Shown here: positions 1 through 4,594 of the stretch, in pieces
How the letters are laid out: every line of letters begins with the position of its first letter
Position numbering within the stretch: the first letter of the stretch is position 1
Assembly: GCA_965546615.1 (NCBI GenBank)
Contig: CBEUVQ010000061.1
Span: forward strand, 1 to 7,728
DNA: 7,728 nucleotides
Origin: CBEUVQ01 sp965546615
GTDB taxonomy: Bacteria > Bacillota > Desulfotomaculia > Desulfotomaculales > Desulfohalotomaculaceae
Direction of reading: 5' to 3'
Translations under genes and position numbers: made by a program
Notes under the pieces: generated by a model
What the model saw: the letters and a program-made list of their open reading frames with translations, nothing else
What the model was told of the DNA's origin: nothing
Databases searched by the model: none

Positions 1-98
1 CGCCAACAAAATGCTGCCTTTGTGTGAACGGGCCGGCATTAAATCCACAAAAACCGTACACATACCACCTAACGGTAGGGAACGGCCTTGGCCGTTCC
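1..98 (+). repeat. Dispersed composite repeat, copy A (left end cut by window)
   Basis: This stretch matches 1080-1175 and 6993-7090 with few changes. It consists of a core of about 70 bp (starting CGCCAACAAAATGCTGCC, containing GGGCCGGCATTAAATCCAC) followed by a palindromic GTAGGGA-type element. In the other two copies another palindromic element precedes the core; that part of copy A lies left of the window. The core has a loose dyad, TTTGTG about 21 bp before CACAAA. It has no coding signal. It is probably a non-autonomous repeat or part of the duplicated CRISPR flank. Confidence 0.75.
75..98 (+). repeat. Palindromic element P1
   Basis: GTAG is followed by the perfect 9-bp arms GGAACGGCC and GGCCGTTCC around TT. 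It belongs to a family of at least eleven copies in the window that share the GTAG prefix and the position of the dyad but differ in stem sequence. Confidence 0.8.
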
Positions 99-166
99 GC
101 CAAAACAAACTGAACGGGTTACAAAAACCCGCTTCAATAAAAAATGCGCATCTACATGCAGCACAG

Positions 167-192
167 GTAGGGAACGGCGCCCTCGCCGTTCC
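167..192 (+). repeat. Palindromic element P2
   Basis: GTAG is followed by arms GGAACGGCG (171-179) and CGCCGTTCC (184-192), perfect over 9 bp with a 4-nt loop. The stretch 99-166 between P1 and P2 holds no other structure that I recognise. Confidence 0.75.
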
Positions 193-283
193 GTTAAACG
201 CAGCTCTTACCTTTTTGGTCACACCCTTTCCCTTTGATGCAGCCCTTTCTGTTTAACGAAACACGGCACTGCAAAGTTAAATA

Positions 284-310
284 GGGCAGGCTTGGAAACC
301 TGCCCCTTAC
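284..310 (-). repeat. Palindromic element P3, abutting CRISPR terminator 1
   Basis: Arms GGGCAGG (284-290) and CCTGCCC (299-305) are followed by CTTAC, the near mirror of the GTAGGG prefix, so the element lies in the opposite orientation to P1 and P2. The poly-A side of the CRISPR terminator starts immediately after it, the same arrangement as at the other two arrays. Confidence 0.6.
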
Positions 311-346
311 AAAAAAACCGCCGCCATAGTAATTTAAGCGGCAGTT
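311..346 (-). terminator. Intrinsic terminator of CRISPR array 1
   Basis: Read on the minus strand, AACTGCCGC (346-338) pairs with GCGGCGGTT (324-316), with one G-U pair and a 13-nt loop, and a run of U follows (A-tract at 311-317 on the plus strand). It lies just beyond the leader-distal end of the array, where the precursor crRNA transcript should end. The same hairpin and U-tract occur at the matching place beside the other two arrays. Confidence 0.8.
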
Positions 347-364
347 ACTTACATCATGCCAAGC

Positions 365-728
365 TTTTCAATCCCTCATAGGTAGGCTACAAACGGTGTT
401 ATTACCAAAAGCGGAAGCTGGTATTCTTAGTTTCAATCCCTCATAGGTAGGCTACAAACCCTTGTTATTGATGATTATGACACAGCGAGAAAAGTTGCGT
501 TTCAATCCCTCATAGGTAGGCTACAAACGAAAGACTTTGCTGTTATTGCTGTATCTTTTGCTGACGGGTTTCAATCCCTCATAGGTAGGCTACAAACTAT
601 TACGTTGCCATTTTTCCCGCCTTTTTCGGCTTCGTTTCAATCCCTCATAGGTAGGCTACAAACCCTACCGGTGACAACGCCGGCTTAGCGCCGGCGGTGT
701 TTCAATCCCTCATAGGTAGGCTACAAAC
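365..728 (-). CRISPR. CRISPR array 1: 6 repeats, 5 spacers
   Basis: The 30-bp repeat begins GTTTCAATCC and ends GGCTACAAAC on the plus strand. Repeats are at 365-394, 430-459, 499-528, 568-597, 634-663 and 699-728. Spacers are 35, 39, 39, 36 and 35 bp. The reverse complement ends in ATTGAAAC, the 8-nt handle typical of type I-B and III crRNAs, so transcription runs right to left. The leftmost repeat has T for G at its outer base, as expected for the oldest, leader-distal end. The youngest spacer is 664-698. No cas genes are in the window. Confidence 0.97.
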
Positions 729-730
729 CC

Positions 731-759
731 ATTTTATTGCGTTTTTTGCGTGTTTTCAA
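731..759 (-). promoter_or_regulatory. crRNA promoter of array 1 (-35 TTGAAA, -10 TAAAAT)
   Basis: On the minus strand TTGAAA (759-754) and TAAAAT (736-731) are separated by exactly 17 bp. Only two bases separate the -10 box from the first repeat, so the predicted start lies inside the first repeat. Processing of the first spacer would still be possible because the 8-nt handle lies at the far end of the repeat. Confidence 0.65.
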
Positions 760-861
760 GGTGGTTTTTGGGGGTAAAAGCTGCTTTTTGGCAGGTTTTT
801 GGCGTTATCTGCCTGTGTTTTTGCGTATTTTTGGCAAATTTAGGCAGCAAAAGGGGTGAAT

Positions 862-911
862 TTTTCCGTCGATCCCCGGGGGTTTTTGCACTATTGGGGG
901 TCGACGGAAAA
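862..911. repeat. Leader inverted repeat, copy 1
   Basis: Arms 862-877 and 896-911 pair over 16 bases, with one G-T wobble and an 18-nt loop; the key halves are CCGTCGATCCCC and GGGGGTCGACGG. On the plus strand a T6 tract (912-917) follows, so it could act as a terminator for transcripts entering the leader from the array side. On the crRNA strand no U-tract follows. It may instead be a protein-binding site. Confidence 0.7.
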
Positions 912-957
912 TTTTTTATCCGTATAAACCGGCGGCAAATCACTCGCAATCAACCTG

Positions 958-1055
958 CTGCCGCTGCCGCCCCGACAAAATACCGGGTGCTTCTGGAGCC
1001 CGCCAAGGCATTACTGCACAACCCTTCCGTTTAACGCAGCACCTTCCACCAATGC
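958..1055. other. Gene-free spacer between leader 1 and repeat block B
   Basis: No credible gene. The sequence CTTCCGTTTAACGCAGC (1024-1040) resembles the right end of palindromic element P2 and its flank (188-202), so it looks like the remnant of another copy. Otherwise I see nothing here. Confidence 0.5.
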
Positions 1056-1183
1056 GTAGGGAACGACGCCCCCGCCTTCCGCCAACAAAATGCTGCCTTT
1101 GTGTGAACGGGCCGGCATTAAATCCACAAAAACCATGCACATATCACCAAAGTAGGGAACGGTCTTGACCGTTCCGTTTAACG
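1056..1183 (+). repeat. Dispersed composite repeat, copy B
   Basis: A 128-bp unit: imperfect palindrome P4 (1056-1080, arms GGAACGACG and CGCCTTCC), the core of about 70 bp shared with 1-72, and perfect palindrome P5. It matches 6969-7098 over its full length. Copies B and C share the same one-base loss in the right arm of the first palindrome (CGCCTTCC rather than CGCCGTTCC), so they descend from one composite unit rather than from independent insertions. Confidence 0.8.
1152..1175 (+). repeat. Palindromic element P5
   Basis: GTAG, then arms GGAACGGTC and GACCGTTCC around TT. Compared with P1 the stem carries a C-to-T change in the left arm and the matching G-to-A change in the right arm, so pairing is kept. 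Confidence 0.8.
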
Positions 1184-1221
1184 CTGCCTTTCATTATTCC
1201 ACCCCTCTGCTGCTCTAAACA

Positions 1222-1262
1222 GTAACGGTTAGTAAAACGGAGCAGTCAAGACTGCTCCCTAC
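1222..1262 (-). repeat. 41-bp repeat with palindromic element P6, abutting CRISPR terminator 2
   Basis: The unit (GTAAC, a TTAG element, AAAACGG, then arms GGAGCAGTC and GACTGCTCC around AA, then CTAC) recurs at 1715-1755 and 7254-7294. The palindrome at 1239-1262 is perfect over 9 bp and is in inverse orientation to P1. The poly-A of the CRISPR terminator starts at 1263. Confidence 0.8.
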
Positions 1263-1297
1263 AAAAAAACCGCCGCCATGGCAATTTAGCGGCAGTT
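1263..1297 (-). terminator. Intrinsic terminator of CRISPR array 2
   Basis: Read on the minus strand, AACTGCCGC (1297-1289) pairs with GCGGCGGTT (1276-1268), followed by a U7 run. The stem is identical to the one beside array 1, while the loop has changed and is one base shorter. Conservation of stem and U-tract but not loop supports function. Confidence 0.8.
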
Positions 1298-1315
1298 ACC
1301 TCCATTATACCAACC

Positions 1316-1475
1316 TTCCCAACCCCTCATAGGTAGGCTACAAACTTCTTTACGGACGATTATTGGACTGCAGCAGCTATGTTTCAATCCCTCATAGGTA
1401 GGCTACAAACGGAAATAAATGTTTTTCCTGTTCCTGCGTGTCCTGGTTTCAATCCCTCATAGGTAGGCTACAAAC
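1316..1475 (-). CRISPR. CRISPR array 2: 3 repeats, 2 spacers
   Basis: Repeats at 1316-1345, 1381-1410 and 1446-1475, with two 35-bp spacers (1346-1380 and 1411-1445). The leftmost repeat is degenerate, with four changes in its first eight plus-strand bases, which correspond to the crRNA handle ATTGAAAC. This marks it as the distal end. The repeat is otherwise the same as in arrays 1 and 3, so one Cas system should serve all three. The array is short but has a complete leader and promoter. Confidence 0.95.
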
Positions 1476-1477
1476 CC

Positions 1478-1506
1478 ATTTTACGGCGTTTTTTTGGGGG
1501 CTGCAA
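1478..1506 (-). promoter_or_regulatory. crRNA promoter of array 2 (-35 TTGCAG, -10 TAAAAT)
   Basis: On the minus strand TTGCAG (1506-1501) lies 17 bp before TAAAAT (1483-1478). The bases between the boxes differ strongly from leader 1, yet the 17-bp spacing and the -10 box are the same. The -35 box is weaker than in leader 1. Confidence 0.6.
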
Positions 1507-1609
1507 GCGGGTTTTTGGGGGTAAAAGCTGCTTTTTGGCAGGTTTTTGGCGTTATCTGCCTGTGTTTTTGCGTATTTTTGGCAAATTTAGGCAGCAAAAG
1601 GGGTGAATT

Positions 1610-1657
1610 TTTCCGTCGATCCCCGGGGGTTTTTGCGCTATTGGGGGTCGACGGAAA
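1610..1657. repeat. Leader inverted repeat, copy 2
   Basis: Arms 1610-1624 and 1643-1657 (15 bases each, one G-T wobble) are identical to those in leader 1. The loop is the same length, with one base changed. A T5 tract follows on the plus strand. Confidence 0.7.
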
Positions 1658-1714
1658 TTTTTATCCCTACAAACCGGCGGCAAATCACTCGCAATCAACC
1701 TGCCGCTGTAAAGA

Positions 1715-1755
1715 GTAACAGTTAGCAAAACGGAACAGTCAAGACTGCTCCCTAC
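1715..1755 (-). repeat. 41-bp repeat with palindromic element P7
   Basis: Same unit as 1222-1262 and 7254-7294. The arms are GGAACAGTC and GACTGCTCC around AA, with one unpaired change, and CTAC follows. Unlike P6 and P11 it is not followed by a CRISPR terminator. It sits just outside leader 2. Confidence 0.75.
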
Positions 1756-1798
1756 ATTAAAAATGCTGCCCACCGCTTAAAAACATTGCCGCTGTAAG

Positions 1799-1864
1799 GG
1801 CGGGGTTTACCACGCCCGCTAAAGCGCAAACCTTCCGTTATTTCACCCTGCTGCCGCTGTAAAA
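1799..1864 (+). repeat. 66-bp dispersed repeat, also at 7187-7252
   Basis: The unit holds GCGGGGTTTACC near its left end and GCTAAAGCGCAAACC in its middle, and ends with GCTGCCGCTGTAAAA. Two copies differ at a handful of positions. In this copy the left end forms the imperfect hairpin GGGCG(G)GG-TTTA-CC(A)CGCCC, and the right end overlaps a perfect 9-bp dyad, CTGCTGCCG (1848-1856) with CGGCAGCAG (1865-1873). Confidence 0.7.
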
Positions 1865-1891
1865 CGGCAGCAGTCAGCAAAATACAGCAGC

Positions 1892-1918
1892 GTAGGGAAC
1901 AACACCCCCGTCGTTCCG
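1892..1918 (+). repeat. Palindromic element P8 (imperfect)
   Basis: GTAGGGAACAAC followed by CCCCC and GTCGTTCCG. The arms match with one mismatch. It is the last member of the family before the gene module, ending 23 bp before the stop codon of the activator gene. No clear terminator for that gene is visible in this gap. Confidence 0.6.
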
Positions 1919-1940
1919 TTTTTTGCGGCGCCAACTTTTG

Positions 1941-2894
1941 TCACTCATGCCGGGTGTCAATACCCAATTTGTGTATTTTTCGCATCAGCGTTGTGTAATC
2001 TATTTCCAGTGCTTGGGCCGCTTCTCTGGTGCTGCGGCATACTTCAAGAGCATGCGCAATGGCGCGGCGCTCTGCTTGGTTAACGCTTTCTTTCAGCGGC
2101 GGCACTTCTTCGGCAGGTATTGTTAACAGATTTTTTTTAAAATGTATCGGCAGATCGTCAACGCCGATAACTTCGTTGTCTGTTGTTATTAGCAAAGCTT
2201 CCACCGCATTGCGCAGTTCTCGCACATTGCCGTACCAGGCGTAATTTTTAAGCACTTCCTGCGCTTGGGGGGAAAGCGTTTTTTTGATGTTAAATTCCGC
2301 CCCCAGCACCGCAAGAAAATGCTGCAGCAGAACATCGATATCCTCTCGGCGGCTGCGCAGCGGCGGTATCTTAATTTCCACAACCTTGATGCGGTAATAA
2401 AGGTCTTGGCGAAAAACCCCTTTTTGCACCATTTCCCAAAGGTTTTGGTTGCTGGCGGCCAGCACACGGACATCCACCGCTTTTGACCATGTTCCCCCAA
2501 CTCTTCTTACTTCTCTTTCCTGCAGCGTGCGCAGCAGTTTTGACTGCGCTTTGGCAGGCAGTTCGCTGATTTCATCCAGCAGGATGGTTCCTTTGTCGGC
2601 CGCTTCAAAAAGCCCCTGTGCGCCTTCGCGGCGTGCGCCGGTAAACGCTCCCGGCTCATAACCGAACAGCTCGGATTCCAATAAGCTCTCCGGTATTGCA
2701 CCGCAGTTAACCTTGATAAAAGGCTCGTTGGCGCGTTCGCTGTGCTGATGAATGTAAGAAGCTAAAACCTCTTTGCCCACGCCGGTTTCGCCGGTTATTA
2801 AAACGGTAGAGGGGTAGGGGGCGACCTTTTCGGCCAGTGCCATTACCTGCTGCATCTGCTGCGACGGAAGGGCAAAATTATGTGGAAAAGGCAT
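1941..2894 (-). CDS. Sigma-54-dependent transcriptional activator, AAA+ plus Fis-type HTH, no sensor domain
   Basis: This 317-aa protein should activate the divergent operon by remodelling sigma-54 RNA polymerase with ATP. Walker A is GETGVGKE (35-42), the sigma-54 contact loop is GAFTGA (82-87), Walker B is TILLDE (103-108), sensor I lies in AASN (146-149), the arginine-finger region is FRQDLYYR (161-168), sensor II is GNVRELRN (222-229), and a Fis-like HTH is at about 288-309. All key residues are intact. The start is supported by AAGGAG seven bases upstream, so the absence of an N-terminal PAS, GAF or receiver domain is real rather than a wrong start. The layout and length resemble PspF, which is controlled by a partner protein instead of a built-in sensor. 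It is transcribed away from the operon; the 286-bp gap holds both promoters and the presumed operator. Family certain; target inferred from position. Confidence 0.95.
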   Translation of the reverse strand: MPFPHNFALPSQQMQQVMALAEKVAPYPSTVLITGETGVGKEVLASYIHQHSERANEPFIKVNCGAIPESLLESELFGYEPGAFTGARREGAQGLFEAADKGTILLDEISELPAKAQSKLLRTLQEREVRRVGGTWSKAVDVRVLAASNQNLWEMVQKGVFRQDLYYRIKVVEIKIPPLRSRREDIDVLLQHFLAVLGAEFNIKKTLSPQAQEVLKNYAWYGNVRELRNAVEALLITTDNEVIGVDDLPIHFKKNLLTIPAEEVPPLKESVNQAERRAIAHALEVCRSTREAAQALEIDYTTLMRKIHKLGIDTRHE

Positions 2895-2924
2895 TGTCTG
2901 ACTCCTTGTGTTTTATCAATTTAA

Positions 2925-2954
2925 GCATTTTTTCAATATTGATTGAAAAAATGC
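2925..2954. promoter_or_regulatory. Perfect 13-bp inverted repeat, probable activator binding site (UAS)
   Basis: GCATTTTTTCAAT (2925-2937) and ATTGAAAAAATGC (2942-2954) are exact reverse complements around ATTG. The centre is about 180 bp upstream of the predicted sigma-54 start, a usual enhancer distance. It is also 31 bp upstream of the activator's start codon and downstream of its predicted promoter. One site could thus both activate the operon and limit expression of the activator. As RNA it would form a long AU-rich hairpin in the activator's leader, which is the main alternative role. Confidence 0.7.
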
Positions 2955-2989
2955 CATAACGAAAATACCCATAATTACTGTGCTTTTTA

Positions 2990-3018
2990 ATTATAATTGC
3001 ATTTTTGCAAACAATCAA
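2990..3018 (-). promoter_or_regulatory. Sigma-70 type promoter of the activator gene
   Basis: On the minus strand TTGATT (3018-3013) and a perfect TATAAT (2995-2990) are separated by 17 bp. The predicted start near 2983 gives an 88-nt leader that contains the inverted repeat 2925-2954. Confidence 0.6.
2997..3012. promoter_or_regulatory. Possible second activator site
   Basis: TTGCA-TTTT-TGCAA is a 5-bp dyad overlapping the promoter spacer of the activator gene. GCATTTTTGCAAA (2999-3011) resembles the arm GCATTTTTTCAAT at 2925 and recurs at 3128-3140. Starts at 2925 and 2999 are 74 bp apart, close to seven helical turns. Confidence 0.4.
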
Positions 3019-3095
3019 TGCCGCTTTAATTGGTGCAGTTAAGCACAATGTCCGTTTTGACGGGATTTTTGTGCGCCGGAGAGATGCAATAAAGT

Positions 3096-3110
3096 TGGCA
3101 TGAAAGTTGC
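3096..3110 (+). promoter_or_regulatory. Sigma-54 (-24/-12) promoter of the amine operon
   Basis: TGGCATGAAAGTTGC fits the sigma-54 consensus TGGCACG-N4-TTGC closely, with GG at 3097-3098 and GC at 3109-3110 in exact spacing. The predicted start is near 3122, about 60 nt before the first gene. With the divergent sigma-54 activator this is strong evidence that the operon is silent without the activator. Confidence 0.9.
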
Positions 3111-3130
3111 AATAAAGCTGTAATATAGCA

Positions 3131-3153
3131 TTTTTGCAAAACCGCTGCAAAAA
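3131..3153 (+). promoter_or_regulatory. Inverted repeat in the 5' untranslated leader of the operon
   Basis: TTTTTGCA (3131-3138) and TGCAAAAA (3146-3153) pair perfectly around seven bases, starting about nine bases after the predicted transcription start. It shares GCATTTTTGCAAA with the site at 2999. It could be an mRNA 5' stem or a repressor/activator site. Confidence 0.5.
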
Positions 3154-3180
3154 TACTGCATGATAGGTTGGTGATAATTA

Positions 3181-4521
3181 ATGCAGACAGATTTGGTACA
3201 GCACATCAGAAAACTGATTCAGCAGCATCAAATACACACCATAAGGCTTACTTTAACCGATAACACCAATATTACCCGTTCGCGTTATGTGCCTGTCAAA
3301 GCGTTTTTGCAGTCCATCAACGAACAGGGGGTTAATTACCCCTCGGCGGTGTTTTCGATGGACACTTCCGCCCGGTTGGTTGTTGATGCCGGCGCGGGTT
3401 ATGAAGGCGGCTATCCCAGCTGGGTGTTAAAACCGGATTTATCAACCTTTATGGTGCTGCCTTGGGTACCCGGCACCGCCAGAGTAATCGCTGATATTGT
3501 AACTGCCGACGGCACGCCGGTTAACGCATCTCCCAGGCAGGTGCTGAAAAATGTTCTTAATTTGGTAGAAAAGGAAGGCTACCGGGTAAAAGGCGCATTT
3601 GAGTTTGAGTTTTATGTATTTAACGAAACAGACGGCAGAACAGAGCCGGCCTGGCAGGGTTTGAACTGTTTATCTGATGTCAAACAATCTCAGGTGGCGG
3701 ATATATTTAACGCAATTATCCAAGGGCTGGACGGTATAGGCGCCGGGCCGGAAGTTGCCAACACCGAGTACGGTCCCGGACAGTTTGAAATAACCAATTC
3801 TCCCTTTATGGGTTTAGAAGTGGCGGATATGGCGGTTTATTATCGTTCCGCAATAAAAGAAATTTTAAGCCAAAAGGGTTATCAGGTTACATTTATGGGC
3901 AAACCGGTGACAAATGCCAGCGGCAGCGGCGGGCATTTTCACTACTCGCTTTTAGACGGCGATAATAACAACGTATTTTACAGCGCCGCAAGCGCTGACG
4001 GATTATCCGACATCTGCCGCTGGGCGATCGGCGGGCAGCTGGCACATGCCGGTGCGCTGTGCGGCTTGATAAATAACACCGTCAACAGCTATAAGCGGAT
4101 GCAGCGCTACAGTTTTGCTCCGATAAATGCCTCCTGGGGGCATGAGCACCGCTGTGCGATGATTCGGGTGCCTCATCACCGTGGCATAAACACCCGCCTG
4201 GAAAACAGACTGCCGCCTGCCGATACTAACCCGTATTTGGCGATGGCGGGTATTTTGGCGGCATCTCTCGACGGGATAAAAAATAAAATTGAACCGCCGG
4301 AAAGCTGTGACGGGCAAAATCCGTATGAACAGCAGCAGTACAAGCCGCTGCCTGATTCGCTGCCGGCGGGGTTGGCAGCGCTGCGGCAGGATGAGGTGCT
4401 GGCAGGATTTTTGGGGCAGGAGTTTTTGGCTCATTATACCGCACTGCGCTTATCGGAATGGCAGCGCTTTCAAAATTACGTAACCGATTGGGAGTTAAAT
4501 GAATACTTTGAGCTGCTTTAA
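3181..4521 (+). CDS. Glutamine-synthetase-like gamma-glutamyl amine ligase (PuuA/GlnA3-type)
   Basis: This 446-aa cytoplasmic enzyme should join an amine to the gamma-carboxyl of glutamate with ATP. The glutamine synthetase fold is clear: metal-binding glutamates in EFEF (E141, E143) and in NTEYGPGQFEI (E196, E203), a near match to the ATP-binding signature starting KPVTNASGSGGH (241-252, H252), NSYKR (302-306), and RLENRLPPADTNPYLA (339-354). Two features argue against ordinary ammonium-using GlnA. The DGSS motif with the ammonium-site aspartate is missing (GGYPSWV at 76-82), and the flap glutamate in the usual PGYEAP is replaced (RYSFAP, 309-314). The pattern F-A-P-x-x-x-S-W-G is typical of gamma-glutamylpolyamine synthetases. 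The Shine-Dalgarno is weak (AGGTTGGTGA at 3165-3174). It is first in the sigma-54 operon, with an amidase and an amine/amino-acid permease downstream. The amine substrate is unknown. Confidence 0.9.
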   Translation: MQTDLVQHIRKLIQQHQIHTIRLTLTDNTNITRSRYVPVKAFLQSINEQGVNYPSAVFSMDTSARLVVDAGAGYEGGYPSWVLKPDLSTFMVLPWVPGTARVIADIVTADGTPVNASPRQVLKNVLNLVEKEGYRVKGAFEFEFYVFNETDGRTEPAWQGLNCLSDVKQSQVADIFNAIIQGLDGIGAGPEVANTEYGPGQFEITNSPFMGLEVADMAVYYRSAIKEILSQKGYQVTFMGKPVTNASGSGGHFHYSLLDGDNNNVFYSAASADGLSDICRWAIGGQLAHAGALCGLINNTVNSYKRMQRYSFAPINASWGHEHRCAMIRVPHHRGINTRLENRLPPADTNPYLAMAGILAASLDGIKNKIEPPESCDGQNPYEQQQYKPLPDSLPAGLAALRQDEVLAGFLGQEFLAHYTALRLSEWQRFQNYVTDWELNEYFELL

Positions 4522-4594
4522 ATTCTGTTCAGCTGATTTAAGTTTACCGTTATTTAAATGGTATTAATAAATATGAAAAAGGAGTGATTTAAAC

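Larger units (their letters stand above)
729..957 (-). promoter_or_regulatory. CRISPR leader 1
   Basis: About 200 bp from 763 on are nearly identical to 1510-1702 beside array 2, while the first 30 or so bases next to the repeat differ. It holds the array promoter, a series of T5-T6 tracts (742, 765, 785, 796, 818, 828) spaced close to whole helical turns, and a long inverted repeat at 862-911. Its place beside the intact repeat end and opposite the terminator identifies it as the leader. Open reading frames inside it are not credible genes. Confidence 0.85.
1476..1702 (-). promoter_or_regulatory. CRISPR leader 2
   Basis: A near-identical partner of leader 1 from 1510 rightward, differing near the repeat and by a few changes further in. 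It carries T5-T7 tracts starting at 1489, 1512, 1532, 1543, 1565 and 1575, and the inverted repeat at 1610-1657. Its first 26 bases are identical to the visible part of leader 3. Confidence 0.85.

Noticed and set aside
75..98. GTAGGGA palindromes as intrinsic terminators
   Set aside because: The stems are strong, but no U-tract follows on either strand in most copies, and they lie away from gene ends.
11..256. 81-codon open frame at the left edge
   Set aside because: It runs through the composite repeat and two palindromic elements; the repeat copies do not preserve it, and it has no ribosome binding site.
750..1034. Open reading frame in leader 1 with a similar one at 1494-1718 in leader 2
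   Set aside because: The peptides resemble each other only because the leader DNA is duplicated. Composition is dominated by the T-tracts, no ribosome binding site is seen, and the frame runs against the crRNA direction through the inverted repeat.
1..1940. A cas gene or anti-CRISPR small gene between the arrays
   Set aside because: No open frame here escapes the repeats or has a ribosome binding site, and none shows Cas motifs.
1941..2894. Truncated activator gene with a lost N-terminus
   Set aside because: A good ribosome binding site, a promoter with correct spacing and a dyad operator lie directly upstream of the start, so the short form appears to be the native gene.
3181..4521. Housekeeping glutamine synthetase glnA
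   Set aside because: The ammonium-site motifs are missing and the operon partners are an amidase and a permease under sigma-54 control.
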